Positions 18,595-27,075 of a DNA stretch of 54,502 nucleotides are shown piece after piece. Where the stretch lies: contig JBBTCO010000014.1 of assembly GCA_038043185.1 (NCBI GenBank), forward strand, positions 1 through 54,502. Reading direction: 5' to 3'. The notes below the pieces were generated by a model, which ran no database searches, was not told the DNA's origin, and saw nothing but the letters and a program-made list of their open reading frames with translations. This stretch comes from UBA5009 sp038043185. GTDB lineage: Bacteria > Bdellovibrionota > Bdellovibrionia > Bdellovibrionales > Bdellovibrionaceae. Every line of letters begins with the position of its first letter. Within the stretch, counting starts at the first letter, position 1. The translations under genes and the position numbers were made by a program.

Positions 18595-19584
18595 TCAATC
18601 TAGGACATCTTTAGCCGGAGTGGTGTCTCGTAAGCACTGAGTTCCAGCAATCAAATCATGCAGGGCCTTTTTATCTTGCCTAAGGCCGGCCATAATATAG
18701 CCAATACAAAGAACAATTGCGGAAGCCATTTTACCTATGAATTCTCGAAGGAAAGTTTGTCCCCAAGTCAGATTATTGCCGGTTTCAGCATCGACAACTC
18801 TGATTCTAAATAGCATCTTTCCAGGGGTCGCAGCCCTTCGTGTGTAAAACCAGCCGGCGTAGACGAAGCTGATTAGAAATGAAAATAGAGTAGAGACAAC
18901 TGTTGTTACAAATGCGGTGACTGGATTCCACGTTTGGTTTGTAAATACACTAAAAGGAATAATAATGGGATATTGGATAACGGATATGATCAAGCCATCA
19001 ATCATTTGAGCCACAAATCGGATCCAAAAACCTGCGGGCTTAAATTTATTTTCTGCCGTTGGTAAAGGATGATCTTGTTGATATTCTTTATTTTTTGAGT
19101 AAACCACGATCGTCTTTGCAAATCGATCTCCCAAGCGCTGATTTTTATCTGATAATAAAATCGAAATTAATGCTGGTAAAATTAAAGGCAGTTCAATGTA
19201 AGTTCTAAGGATTTCTCTTTTAATAGCTTGATTGCGGGTAATTTTTTGACCATTTTCCGAAAGAACGCTGAGGCCAAATATTTTTTTCCCTGGTGTCGCG
19301 CCGTCTTTTGTTTCGAAATAGATAAAATACAAATGCAGTGTAAGTGAAAAGATTAAGAGCAGGACTAAAAGGTAAACGAGGATAAGAACCATTCCCGTAA
19401 GTTCATTCAAGAAGTTGTTTAAAACATATGCTGATGAAGCCATTGCAAAAAGAGGAACAATGGCTATGACATAAGAAGCTACGGTAATTACCGACAAATC
19501 TACCAGAAGAGCCATGATTCTTTTGCCCAAAGGCGCCGGGATAGAGTTGGCCGGCAAGTCTTCGGCAGTATTTGGTGTTTGCAT
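18595..19584 (-). CDS. Tandem RDD-domain membrane protein
   Basis: 329 residues containing two RDD units. The first (about 20-165) has GKRIMALLVDLSVI and DGATPGKKIFGL; the second (about 185-320) has GFWIRFVAQMIDGLII and RAATPGKMLFRIRVVD. Each has two or three membrane segments and ends with a KNQRLGDRFAKT or KKALHDLIAGT motif. RDD proteins are integral inner-membrane proteins; some have been linked to ion exchange, but the family role is not settled. The duplication within one chain is the notable point. It is divergent from the 19684 gene. Confidence 0.85.
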   Translation of the reverse strand: MQTPNTAEDLPANSIPAPLGKRIMALLVDLSVITVASYVIAIVPLFAMASSAYVLNNFLNELTGMVLILVYLLVLLLIFSLTLHLYFIYFETKDGATPGKKIFGLSVLSENGQKITRNQAIKREILRTYIELPLILPALISILLSDKNQRLGDRFAKTIVVYSKNKEYQQDHPLPTAENKFKPAGFWIRFVAQMIDGLIISVIQYPIIIPFSVFTNQTWNPVTAFVTTVVSTLFSFLISFVYAGWFYTRRAATPGKMLFRIRVVDAETGNNLTWGQTFLREFIGKMASAIVLCIGYIMAGLRQDKKALHDLIAGTQCLRDTTPAKDVLD

Positions 19585-19683
19585 TGTGAAAATGTCTCAA
19601 GAGCGGCTCTTTTGAGCAAGAAGTTTAATGATGAATCAGTGAAAAGAGATTGATTCATGGGGGTCTAACTGTTAGCAATTGGC

Positions 19684-20322
19684 ATGCTCCAAACCATTAT
19701 TATTGTTATTATTTTAGGATTGAACTCGGCTAGTTTTGCTTCCTCAATTGTGCGTGAAGTATTTCCGGGCCCTGATTACAATAGGATTAATGAGCAGTTC
19801 AATTCCTGGGAGTCCACTTTGGATCCTGTCTTGCTTGGTGAGTGGAAATTTATTTTATATTCGATAGATCCTAAAGCCAAACTCGATTTGTGGTGGGTGA
19901 CCTCGGTCGAAGAAAAAGTAGTTGAAAATGGCTTTCGCAACAATTTTGACGGCTCAGAATACAACCTTCTTTCCATTACACCTAAACTTAACAATAGCTG
20001 TGACAGTCCGTATTTGATTGAAGTTCGCAATATTCTTTATGCTGGTTTAAATCAGGTCCCTAGTTGTTTGCATGCTGAAGTGCAGCCGATGGCTTATTCT
20101 TTTCAACAATCGGGAATGACTCCTTCCTTGGATTGGAAAACAGATTCTTGGTATCAATATCAATGTCGGAAAAAACAATTTGGTAAGGATGTATTTTTAT
20201 TGTGTCGAATTTCTTTGGGCGGTGATTGGATGACAGGTAATCAAAATTGGAATGAGCCCGTGCAGAAATGGCTGGGGCGCAACTTCGGTTATTTTGGTTT
20301 TTGGAAAAAGAAAAATCAGTGA
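19684..20322 (+). CDS. Secreted protein upstream of ABC-F, unknown
   Basis: 212 residues. Signal peptide TIIIVIILGLNSASFASS with cleavage after FAS. The mature domain is Trp-rich (WESTLDPVLLGEWKF, DLWWVTSVEEKV, SWYQYQC, GDWMTGNQNWNEP) with four Cys. No family is recognised. The stop lies three bases before the ABC-F gene, so the two are probably cotranscribed, though no functional link is evident. Confidence 0.65.
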   Translation: MLQTIIIVIILGLNSASFASSIVREVFPGPDYNRINEQFNSWESTLDPVLLGEWKFILYSIDPKAKLDLWWVTSVEEKVVENGFRNNFDGSEYNLLSITPKLNNSCDSPYLIEVRNILYAGLNQVPSCLHAEVQPMAYSFQQSGMTPSLDWKTDSWYQYQCRKKQFGKDVFLLCRISLGGDWMTGNQNWNEPVQKWLGRNFGYFGFWKKKNQ

Positions 20323-20325
20323 TTC

Positions 20326-21957
20326 ATGATTCATTTCTCGAGTGTAACAAAACAATACGGCCTTAAGATTCTTTATAAAAAAGCTTCATTTCAAATTAAC
20401 TCTGGTGAAAAGGTGGGTTTAGTTGGTCCCAATGGCGCCGGTAAAACCACCGTATTTCGAATTCTTGTTGGCGAAGAAGGATATGACTCAGGAACAATTT
20501 CAAAATCCGAAAAAATTCGCGTTGGTTATTTTTCCCAAGACATTGAAGATATGAAAGGGCGAACTGCCCTGGACGAAGTTAAATCAGCAGTGGGTGACAT
20601 TGAAAAAATTCAAAATGAATTGCGTGACATTGAAAAGAATTTAGAAAGATCTGCGACCGAGAATGTCGATGATGAAACCATGAACCAGTGGCTTGAGCGC
20701 TATGGTGAATTGCAAAGTCGGTTTGATGATATTGGTGGTTACTCGGTTGAATCAAAGGCAGCAGAAATTTTAACTGGTCTGGGTATTGGTCCGGATGATT
20801 ATCATCGTCCCACTGAAAGTTTCAGTGGAGGATGGAAAATGAGAATCGCGCTGGCAAAAATACTTTTGCTGAAGCCCGATTTGCTTTTAATGGATGAACC
20901 CACAAATCATTTGGACATGGAATCTATCGTTTGGCTTGAAGAATGGCTGAGGCAATATCCAGGTTCTTTATTAATGACCAGCCATGATCGTGAGTTTATG
21001 AATCGACTTGTAACAAAAATCGTCGAGGTGGCTAATCAAGCTATCACGAGCTATTCGGGAAATTATGATTTTTACGAAAAAGAAAAAGAAATTCGCAAAG
21101 AGCAATTAGTTGCAGCAGCAAAACGCCAGGACGATATGTTGGCTAAAGAAGAGGAATTCATTGCTCGATTTGCTGCTCGAGCTTCTCATGCGGCGCAAGT
21201 TCAATCGCGAGTAAAAAAATTAGAAAAAATTGATCGCATTGAAGTGCCCACTGAAGAATCTTTGATTCAGATGGAGTGGCCGGTGCCTGCTCGGGGTGGG
21301 GATGAAGTTGTTAAGCTGCAGGATTTAAAAAAAGTATGGCCTCGGGAAAATCAAGGCACGAAATTAGTTTTTGAAAATGTAAATGCCTTGGTGAAAAGAT
21401 TGGACCGTGTTGCTGTCATTGGTGTGAATGGTGCGGGAAAATCCACGTTACTTAAAATTATTGCAGGTCATGCCCAGTCCACTGAAGGTAAAGCCAATAT
21501 TGGTGCTTCGATACAAATAGGTTATTTCAGTCAAAATTCCATGGATGTTTTGGATCCTGAAGCAACAGTTATCGATGAATTGCAAAGTCATTTTCCCCAA
21601 GCGGGATTGGGTTTTTTACGCGGCCTGCTTGGCGCCTTTAAATTCAGTGGTGATGATGTTCTTAAAAAAATCAAAATACTTTCCGGCGGTGAAAAAAGTC
21701 GCGTCGTATTGGCCACAATTTTAGGTTCGCCGGTAAATTTTTTAATTCTGGATGAGCCGACCAATCATTTGGATATTGGTTCAAGACAAGTTTTATTGGA
21801 ATCTTTGAAACGCTTTCCTGGAACTGTCATGATGGTCAGCCATGATCGCCATTTTTTAAAAGAAGTGACGACAAGAGTGTTTGAAGTTCATCAAAATCGC
21901 ATTCAGACTTTTGATGAGACTTACACTGAATATTTGGAGCGTAAGAAGCGGGGCTAG
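20326..21957 (+). CDS. ABC-F family ATPase
   Basis: 543 residues with two ABC domains and no membrane segment. NBD1: Walker A GPNGAGKTTV, signature SFSGGWKMR, Walker B LLLMDEPTNHLD. NBD2: GVNGAGKSTLLK, ILSGGEKSRV, LILDEPTNHLD. A helical, Lys/Glu-rich linker of about 80 residues (EKEKEIRKEQLVAAAKRQDD) sits between them, the P-site-tRNA interaction motif region. ABC-F proteins bind the ribosome and resolve stalling or antibiotic inhibition. It is similar in size to Uup/YheS-type housekeeping members. The subfamily is not resolved. Confidence 0.92.
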   Translation: MIHFSSVTKQYGLKILYKKASFQINSGEKVGLVGPNGAGKTTVFRILVGEEGYDSGTISKSEKIRVGYFSQDIEDMKGRTALDEVKSAVGDIEKIQNELRDIEKNLERSATENVDDETMNQWLERYGELQSRFDDIGGYSVESKAAEILTGLGIGPDDYHRPTESFSGGWKMRIALAKILLLKPDLLLMDEPTNHLDMESIVWLEEWLRQYPGSLLMTSHDREFMNRLVTKIVEVANQAITSYSGNYDFYEKEKEIRKEQLVAAAKRQDDMLAKEEEFIARFAARASHAAQVQSRVKKLEKIDRIEVPTEESLIQMEWPVPARGGDEVVKLQDLKKVWPRENQGTKLVFENVNALVKRLDRVAVIGVNGAGKSTLLKIIAGHAQSTEGKANIGASIQIGYFSQNSMDVLDPEATVIDELQSHFPQAGLGFLRGLLGAFKFSGDDVLKKIKILSGGEKSRVVLATILGSPVNFLILDEPTNHLDIGSRQVLLESLKRFPGTVMMVSHDRHFLKEVTTRVFEVHQNRIQTFDETYTEYLERKKRG

Positions 21958-21966
21958 GGTGGAATG

Positions 21967-21984
21967 TTAGTGTAGACACTAACG
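21967..21984. terminator. Short hairpin between convergent genes
   Basis: GTTAGTG-TAGA-CACTAAC forms a 7-bp stem with a 4-base loop, just after the ABC-F stop and before the 3' end of the TIGR02147 gene. There is no strong T run, so it is a weak terminator candidate. Confidence 0.4.
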
Positions 21985-22008
21985 CACGACTTAAGCTCCA
22001 GCGCAGTT

Positions 22009-22815
22009 TTAAATTCTAAATAGATCACAAGTAATCGCAACACCTTCTTCGCATTTTGAAGGACCCACAATCAAATTCGCTTCCGCAATAAAGTTAAGGA
22101 GCATGTCTTTAACACGCTGGAAGTCATCAAAACTTAAAGTATAAACTCCGGTGAAATGCACATGATCCGAATTAATATTTTGTGCATCTAAAATAGCTCG
22201 TGATCGCCAGTTTTGATGATGAAGCATAACCAAGGGTGATTCTTTAGGAACGTGAAAGTTGCTAGATTTATTGATCCATTTATCTTGTTTTAATTCTACA
22301 AGATTTCTTTTTTGTAATTGCTGTAAGTGTTCAGTAATGACTTCTTTTTTAAGACAAAGTCTTTCTGATAAAGAACTAACAGATTGGTACTCAGGAATCA
22401 TCGTTAAAAACTGTAAGGCGCAAGAAATCCAACTGGCAAAATATTGAAGTTCCAAATTATCAGTGACGTGGGATTGTCTTTGTGTCCGCTCTTGAATGGA
22501 TTCATACTTTTTTTTCATTTCTGAAATTTTCAATTTTAAAAAATTTCGATACTCAGGCTGTCCCGCGCGTTCGTACTCTACCAAAGTTGAAAAGTATTCT
22601 CTTTCGTCTGTATTTAGCTTCCAGAATTTACAAAGCATATAGGCTTGATCCGGAGTTAAGTGCTCTTTATCGCTGATGACTCGGGAAAGGTAGGAGCGTT
22701 GACAATTTAAATATTCAGCAGCGCGGGATAGCTGCCCACGCAGGGAAGGATCTAAAAGCATCCGTGACATCAATGGCTTATAGGAATTAAAGGTAAAGAC
22801 CGAACGATTTTTCAT
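22009..22815 (-). CDS. TIGR02147-family transcriptional regulator
   Basis: 268 residues. The N-terminal region (FNSYKPLMSRMLLDPSLRGQ, LSRAAEYLNCQRSYLSRVIS, LTPDQAYMLCKFW) and a middle winged-helix-like part (VSSLSERLCLKKEVITEHLQ) match the TIGR02147 family, which is abundant in Bdellovibrio and Fibrobacter-type bacteria. The C-terminal domain (FTGVYTLSFDDFQRVKDML) is the other family hallmark. The ligand is unknown. It is divergently transcribed from a secreted Gly-rich protein, a common pairing, and a perfect palindrome lies directly upstream of its ATG, suggesting autoregulation and control of the neighbour. Confidence 0.85.
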   Translation of the reverse strand: MKNRSVFTFNSYKPLMSRMLLDPSLRGQLSRAAEYLNCQRSYLSRVISDKEHLTPDQAYMLCKFWKLNTDEREYFSTLVEYERAGQPEYRNFLKLKISEMKKKYESIQERTQRQSHVTDNLELQYFASWISCALQFLTMIPEYQSVSSLSERLCLKKEVITEHLQQLQKRNLVELKQDKWINKSSNFHVPKESPLVMLHHQNWRSRAILDAQNINSDHVHFTGVYTLSFDDFQRVKDMLLNFIAEANLIVGPSKCEEGVAITCDLFRI

Positions 22816-22827
22816 GTTTATAAATTA

Positions 22828-22842
22828 TACTCAAAATGAGTA
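22828..22842. promoter_or_regulatory. Candidate operator of the TIGR02147 regulator
   Basis: TACTCA-AAA-TGAGTA, a perfect 6-bp inverted repeat with a 3-bp spacer, 13 bases upstream of the regulator ATG in the divergent intergenic region. A related core CTCAAAATGAG occurs at 18491 before the giant lipoprotein gene. Confidence 0.5.
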
Positions 22843-22863
22843 CTTGTTCACAATAAAGATGCA

Positions 22864-22876
22864 GACGCGAAGCGTC
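22864..22876. repeat. GACGC-GAA-GCGTC palindrome in divergent promoter
   Basis: A perfect 5-bp inverted repeat with a 3-bp centre, 22 bases from the candidate TIGR02147 operator and about 80 bases before the secreted-protein ATG. It could be a second operator or a small transcript hairpin. Confidence 0.35.
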
Positions 22877-22957
22877 AAATAGCTTATAACTCTATGAAAC
22901 AAACAACTCTTGTCGTGTTAATTGCACTTCAAGACAACGTAATTTTGAGGAGATTTT

Positions 22958-23989
22958 ATGAAGAACCTATTGGTATCTCGTGCAGTCGCATTGTCGATCT
23001 TTTTTGCAATTGCCTTCCAAATCGGAGCAATTAGCGCTTTCGCTGTTGAGGGTGGAGGCGGGACAGGTGGTGGTGGAACGCATACTTGCTTATCTCATGA
23101 TGGGTTATCAACGAAATCGGTCGAGCTTTATGATTTATATGAAGGACGCGAAGCTCGTCGGTATAAACTTGTTGATCCAGCTGGTAAAACCGCAAATGAA
23201 CTTTTGAATGATGCTATGAAGAAGATTTTTAAAGCATCGCCACAATTGGCATATGCGATTAAAGAAAAGCTTGATTATTATGTAAGTCATAAAGCAGTGG
23301 TTGAAAATAAAGAGTTTGAAGTTATTAAAGACGCAAAAATAATTTTTATCGATAAGGGATGTCAGTATCAACAAATTGCTCAGTGGCGCGACGACTACGA
23401 AGCTATCTTTATCGATGGAAGTATTAATGATTTATTCCGTCAATCCCAACTGAATATCGCTGCTTTGGCTTTACATGAAGCAATTTATGCTTATGATAGG
23501 GAAAATCAGCAAGCAGTAAATTCTAATTATACAAGAAAACTAGTCGCTCAAGCATTTTCTAATGCTGAGTTCGGAGAAATGAAATTTAACAATCAGCTGT
23601 TACTAACTTTAATTCCTATAAGTTCTAAAAATAAATATAAAATAAGGATTACTTCTGTTAGCAATAAACCTGCTACGGTTGATATTGGTATGATCAAATT
23701 TAGTGAAGATTGTAAATTGCTGGGTCAAAATTCTTCATGCGAGATCCCAATTAATATTAATAATAATATTAACACGAATCTTGGCATCAATCCTTTACTT
23801 TATTATGTTAAAAATGCTGAGTCGGGTCATCCAGGAGCACGTCTGGAAATTTTAGAAAATGAGATTCCGGTTTATGTTAAAAAAATCGAGTATATTTCAA
23901 GACCATACAATATCAAAAAGGAAGGATTTTCCTTTTTGATGCCTTACTCAGAAACACTTGAAAAAGAAATATTGTCTCTTCCCCTTTAA
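22958..23989 (+). CDS. Secreted Gly-rich-start protein, TIGR02147 target
   Basis: 343 residues. Signal peptide (VALSIFFAIAFQIGAISAFA) followed by VEGGGGTGGGGTHTC, a lead typical of a Bdellovibrio secreted family. The central part has a helix ALALHEAIYAYDRENQ containing His-Glu as in HExxx metallopeptidases, but the second His is absent, so activity is doubtful. The C-terminal part is beta-rich. AGGAG precedes the ATG. Divergence from the regulator suggests control by it. A terminator follows at 23999. Confidence 0.72.
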   Translation: MKNLLVSRAVALSIFFAIAFQIGAISAFAVEGGGGTGGGGTHTCLSHDGLSTKSVELYDLYEGREARRYKLVDPAGKTANELLNDAMKKIFKASPQLAYAIKEKLDYYVSHKAVVENKEFEVIKDAKIIFIDKGCQYQQIAQWRDDYEAIFIDGSINDLFRQSQLNIAALALHEAIYAYDRENQQAVNSNYTRKLVAQAFSNAEFGEMKFNNQLLLTLIPISSKNKYKIRITSVSNKPATVDIGMIKFSEDCKLLGQNSSCEIPININNNINTNLGINPLLYYVKNAESGHPGARLEILENEIPVYVKKIEYISRPYNIKKEGFSFLMPYSETLEKEILSLPL

Positions 23990-23998
23990 AAAATAATT

Positions 23999-24030
23999 AA
24001 TATAAAGCAGTCTTCGTGCCGCTTTATATT
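23999..24030. terminator. Intrinsic terminator between convergent genes
   Basis: AATATAAAGC (23999-24008) and GCTTTATATT (24021-24030) are perfect complements with a 12-base loop, followed by a T-rich stretch on the plus strand. It is 10 bases after the secreted-protein stop and could also serve the opposing PhnD-like gene. Confidence 0.75.
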
Positions 24031-24045
24031 TCTAATCTAGACTCC

Positions 24046-24939
24046 TCACTTAATAAACTCCGCCGCCGTCTTCCCCAATCTCAACAAAGTCTGGCGAATT
24101 CCATCATACTCTTCATCGGAACTATCTCGCAAATCACTCATGTTATATAAAATCATCATGGTCTTCTGGCCTTCCGAGGTTTTAATCCATTTCTTTAAAG
24201 CCAAAGAAATTTTTCCCTTCATATCATCGGGAAAATCTTTGCTAAATAAGACGGGGTCATTGGGAATGGCATCTGTCAGTGCCAACACTGCGATTTTTTC
24301 AAAGACATCAGGCAATTGAGTTTTTACCAATTTACGAGCGTCTTGAGGATCTCCCTTGGATTCCGGCGAATAAAACGTCGCGGCTCCATCTACTTTTCCT
24401 TGGTAAACCATCATCACTGCACTGTCGTGGGCGCCGGCAAAAATAAATTCCTTAGGTTGGATGTTTTTCTTTTTAAGAAGATCTGCAGCCATCAGATAAC
24501 CTGAAGCCGAAGCCGGATCCACAAAAGCAAATTTTTTTCCATTAAGTTCTTCTAATTTTTTTATTTTATTTTTTCTGACGATAATTTGGCCGTTATAAAA
24601 ATCACGACCAAAATGAATGCCACGAAGACGAATCGTTGCTTGATATTTTTCTTTAGCTAAAATCGCACCGAAAGTATTAATTAAAGCCATGTCTGCTCTT
24701 TTCGAGCCAAAAGATTCAACAACCGAAATGTAATTTAAAGGAATACGAATTTCAAAGTGATAGCCTGTTTCCTGAGCCAACCAACTTTCAATCAGCTTGC
24801 CATTGGTCTCGAGGACCTGGGCATCCTGACCTGGTACTAAATAAAATTTTATGGGATTGTCTGCAGACCCTAGCGGCGATTTTGTCGTGCACGAAAAAAG
24901 GAATAGGGTGAAGTAAAAAAGACACATTTTGTTTTTCAT
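24046..24939 (-). CDS. PhnD-like substrate-binding lipoprotein
   Basis: 297 residues. Lipoprotein signal CLFYFTLFLFSC with Cys in LFSCTTK. Two-lobe periplasmic binding protein of the PhnD/phosphate-phosphonate type: FYLVPGQDAQVL, LINTFGAILAKEKY, NGKKFAFVDPASASGYLM, VMMVYQGKVDGAATFYSPES. The Ser-Ala-Ser-Gly-Tyr segment is in the usual phosphonate-binding loop. No PhnC/PhnE transporter genes are adjacent, so it is an orphan binding protein, perhaps supplying a distant transporter or sensing a ligand. Confidence 0.82.
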   Translation of the reverse strand: MKNKMCLFYFTLFLFSCTTKSPLGSADNPIKFYLVPGQDAQVLETNGKLIESWLAQETGYHFEIRIPLNYISVVESFGSKRADMALINTFGAILAKEKYQATIRLRGIHFGRDFYNGQIIVRKNKIKKLEELNGKKFAFVDPASASGYLMAADLLKKKNIQPKEFIFAGAHDSAVMMVYQGKVDGAATFYSPESKGDPQDARKLVKTQLPDVFEKIAVLALTDAIPNDPVLFSKDFPDDMKGKISLALKKWIKTSEGQKTMMILYNMSDLRDSSDEEYDGIRQTLLRLGKTAAEFIK

Positions 24940-25076
24940 AATTGAGGTATCATATCCTTAAAACACAGAGTCAAAGGATTTGAAGCTCGGGGCGTTATAT
25001 CTTCCTGTTTTGAATTCTCCTGTTAAGCTCAATTTTGTCTACAAATACAAATATTTTAAAAATTCCCGGGGGAATT

Positions 25077-25373
25077 ATGAAAAGTCTGATTCAATATCTA
25101 GTTGGTTTTATATTTTTTGCTTTAGTGGGCTGTGCTTCTCATCCCATTATCATGGAAGCCAAAGATGTGAAGTTATCAAGAGACAGCGCTAAACCTACCT
25201 GCAATGAATTGGGCCCGGTACAAGGGAAATTGATCGGCACAAAACCAAATATGGAATTGGCGATGGAAGATATGAAAAAAGAAGCCGCGGCGAAGGGTGC
25301 TAATTATGTGAAGATCGAAAGTGCTTCGATTTATGGCACTGCGGTTCGTGGTTCTGCCTACTTCTGTCCTTAA
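25077..25373 (+). CDS. DUF4156-like small lipoprotein
   Basis: 98 residues from the ATG at 25077 (GGGGGAA upstream). Lipobox LVGCAS. The mature part has CNELGPVQGKLIG, a helix MEDMKKEAAAKGANYVKIES and a final Cys. This arrangement matches the DUF4156/RcsF-like fold of small outer-membrane lipoproteins. Its role is unknown. It is divergent from the PhnD-like gene and convergent with the zinc ABC operon (19 bases). Confidence 0.75.
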   Translation: MKSLIQYLVGFIFFALVGCASHPIIMEAKDVKLSRDSAKPTCNELGPVQGKLIGTKPNMELAMEDMKKEAAAKGANYVKIESASIYGTAVRGSAYFCP

Positions 25374-25392
25374 GTGAGCCTGGGAGGCTTTA

Positions 25393-26241
25393 TCATTTTG
25401 CCGAGAGTGCCCTGTGAATTTCATCCAAGTTGTACTTAATCATAGATAAATAATCTTTGGCGGGGCCGGATGAGTCAGAAAGTTTGTCGCTGTAAAGCAT
25501 TCCTGAAATCATAACGCCACTTTCATTGGAAAGAGTTTTCATAATTCCGTCGGAAACTCCATACTCAGTAAAAAGGGAATTGATTTTTTCTTTACGAATG
25601 ATTTCGATAACGCGCTTTAAATCTCGAGCGGAGGCTTCGTGGTCGGTGCTCACCCCGTAAGGAGAGTAAAACTGCAAATTAAACATTTTAGCTAAGTAAT
25701 TAAAGCTGGAATGACTGGTAACCACTTTACGATTAGATAATCTTTGGTATTTCTTTTTTTCTTCTTCAAAAATTAGTTTTAATTTATTTTTGAAGGCTTC
25801 AAAACGAAGTTTAATTACTTGTTCTTTTTCTGGTCGAAGTTTTATTAATAAATTTTTTATATTTTCGGCGTAAATAATTCCATTCATTGGATCTAGCCAT
25901 GCGTGGGGATCGGGGAAGCTCAGTTCTTCAATTCCTTTGCTGGCAATAAGGACAGTGCCAGAATAATCCTTTTTAAGATGCTCAAACCAGGGTTCATAAC
26001 CCAAACCGTTCAGGATCAAAGCTTTGGCTTTTTTCAAAGATTTTATGATATCGGGTTTTGGTTCAAAGCTGTGTTCATCAGATCCAGCGGAATTTATGTT
26101 TTTTATATCAAAATCATCTTTGCCTATTTCCAAACAGATATTTGTTAAGACACTAAAGCTAACTAAAACCAAAGGTTTATTTTCTGCTTTAGAAATAGAA
26201 ATATTAAATAAAAAAACGAAGGCCCAAATAGTTAGTTTCAT
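25393..26241 (-). CDS. Zinc/manganese ABC transporter binding protein
   Basis: 282 residues with a signal peptide (IWAFVFLFNISISKA). Cluster A-1 metal-binding protein. Metal ligands are His in DEHSFEPKP, His in FPDPHAWLDP, His in VTSHSSFNYLA and an acidic residue in FTEYGVSD. The long helical backbone (LRPEKEQVIKLRFEAFKNKL) is present. The His-rich loop common in ZnuA is missing. It is the last gene of a znuC-znuB-znuA-ordered operon. Zinc is more likely than manganese because a ZrgA-like protein is divergently encoded next door. Confidence 0.88.
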   Translation of the reverse strand: MKLTIWAFVFLFNISISKAENKPLVLVSFSVLTNICLEIGKDDFDIKNINSAGSDEHSFEPKPDIIKSLKKAKALILNGLGYEPWFEHLKKDYSGTVLIASKGIEELSFPDPHAWLDPMNGIIYAENIKNLLIKLRPEKEQVIKLRFEAFKNKLKLIFEEEKKKYQRLSNRKVVTSHSSFNYLAKMFNLQFYSPYGVSTDHEASARDLKRVIEIIRKEKINSLFTEYGVSDGIMKTLSNESGVMISGMLYSDKLSDSSGPAKDYLSMIKYNLDEIHRALSAK

Positions 26242-26244
26242 TTA

Positions 26245-27075
26245 TTAACCCTCATGTATCCAACGTCGGAAAAGACCAAAGACAAAAAAGACGCCCATCG
26301 AAAGAATTAAAGTAGGTCCAGAAGGATAGTTATAATGAAAAGATAAAAGTAAGCCGACAAAGCAAGAAGCTAAGCTTATTAAAATTCCACCAATAACTTG
26401 GGACGAAAATCTTTGGAAAAAAAGTCGAGCAGTGATGGCGGGGATAATCAATTCACCAACACTCAATAATGTTCCCAGAACACGGAAGGAAATGACCAGA
26501 TTTAAAACTACTAAGGTCATAAATAAGATATGAATCAAATTCGTTTTTATTTTTAAGAATTGAGCAAATTCAAAATCCACCGTGAGAATTTTTAGTGGTT
26601 CATAAATAATGAACAAGAGAGTGAGTATTAAGAGCGTTGCCAAGCCAAGATATAAAATGCTTTCAGAATCAATGGACAGAATATTACCAAATAAAAAATG
26701 AAACAGATCCAGAGGACTTCCTTTGATGCTGACTAAAAAAACTCCAAGAGCCAAAGCTAAAAGATAAGTTACTGCTAAGGTGGAATCTTCTTTCAGAAGC
26801 GAAATTTTACTGGACCAGTTCGAGATCAAAACAATTATGAAGCCGGCGATAAGTCCACCAATTGTCATTGCTGGAATTGAAAGACCATAGAACCAAAATC
26901 CTAAAGCAATGCCAGGAAGAATGGCGTGGCTCAATGAATCTCCGGTCAGACTTAGGCGGCGATATGACATAAAAAGTCCCAGAGGAACCGAAGAAAAACT
27001 CAGCAGCCAGCAGGCCAGCAAGGCATGTCTTAAAAAATCAAATTCAAAAAAGGGATCGAAAAATATTTGTTTCAA
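26245..27075 (-). CDS. Zinc/manganese ABC transporter permease
   Basis: 276 residues, about eight hydrophobic segments. The family motif SLTGDSLSHAILPGIALGF near residue 45 is diagnostic of ABC-3 (ZnuB/MntB) permeases. The start overlaps the ATPase stop by four bases (ATGA-type), and three bases separate its stop from the binding-protein start, so the three genes form one coupled operon. It forms the inner-membrane channel for the metal ion. Confidence 0.9.
   Translation of the reverse strand: MKQIFFDPFFEFDFLRHALLACWLLSFSSVPLGLFMSYRRLSLTGDSLSHAILPGIALGFWFYGLSIPAMTIGGLIAGFIIVLISNWSSKISLLKEDSTLAVTYLLALALGVFLVSIKGSPLDLFHFLFGNILSIDSESILYLGLATLLILTLLFIIYEPLKILTVDFEFAQFLKIKTNLIHILFMTLVVLNLVISFRVLGTLLSVGELIIPAITARLFFQRFSSQVIGGILISLASCFVGLLLSFHYNYPSGPTLILSMGVFFVFGLFRRWIHEG

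Noticed and set aside
22958..23989. Zinc metallopeptidase (from the His-Glu helix)
   Set aside because: Only His-Glu is present; the second His of HExxH and a third ligand cannot be found.
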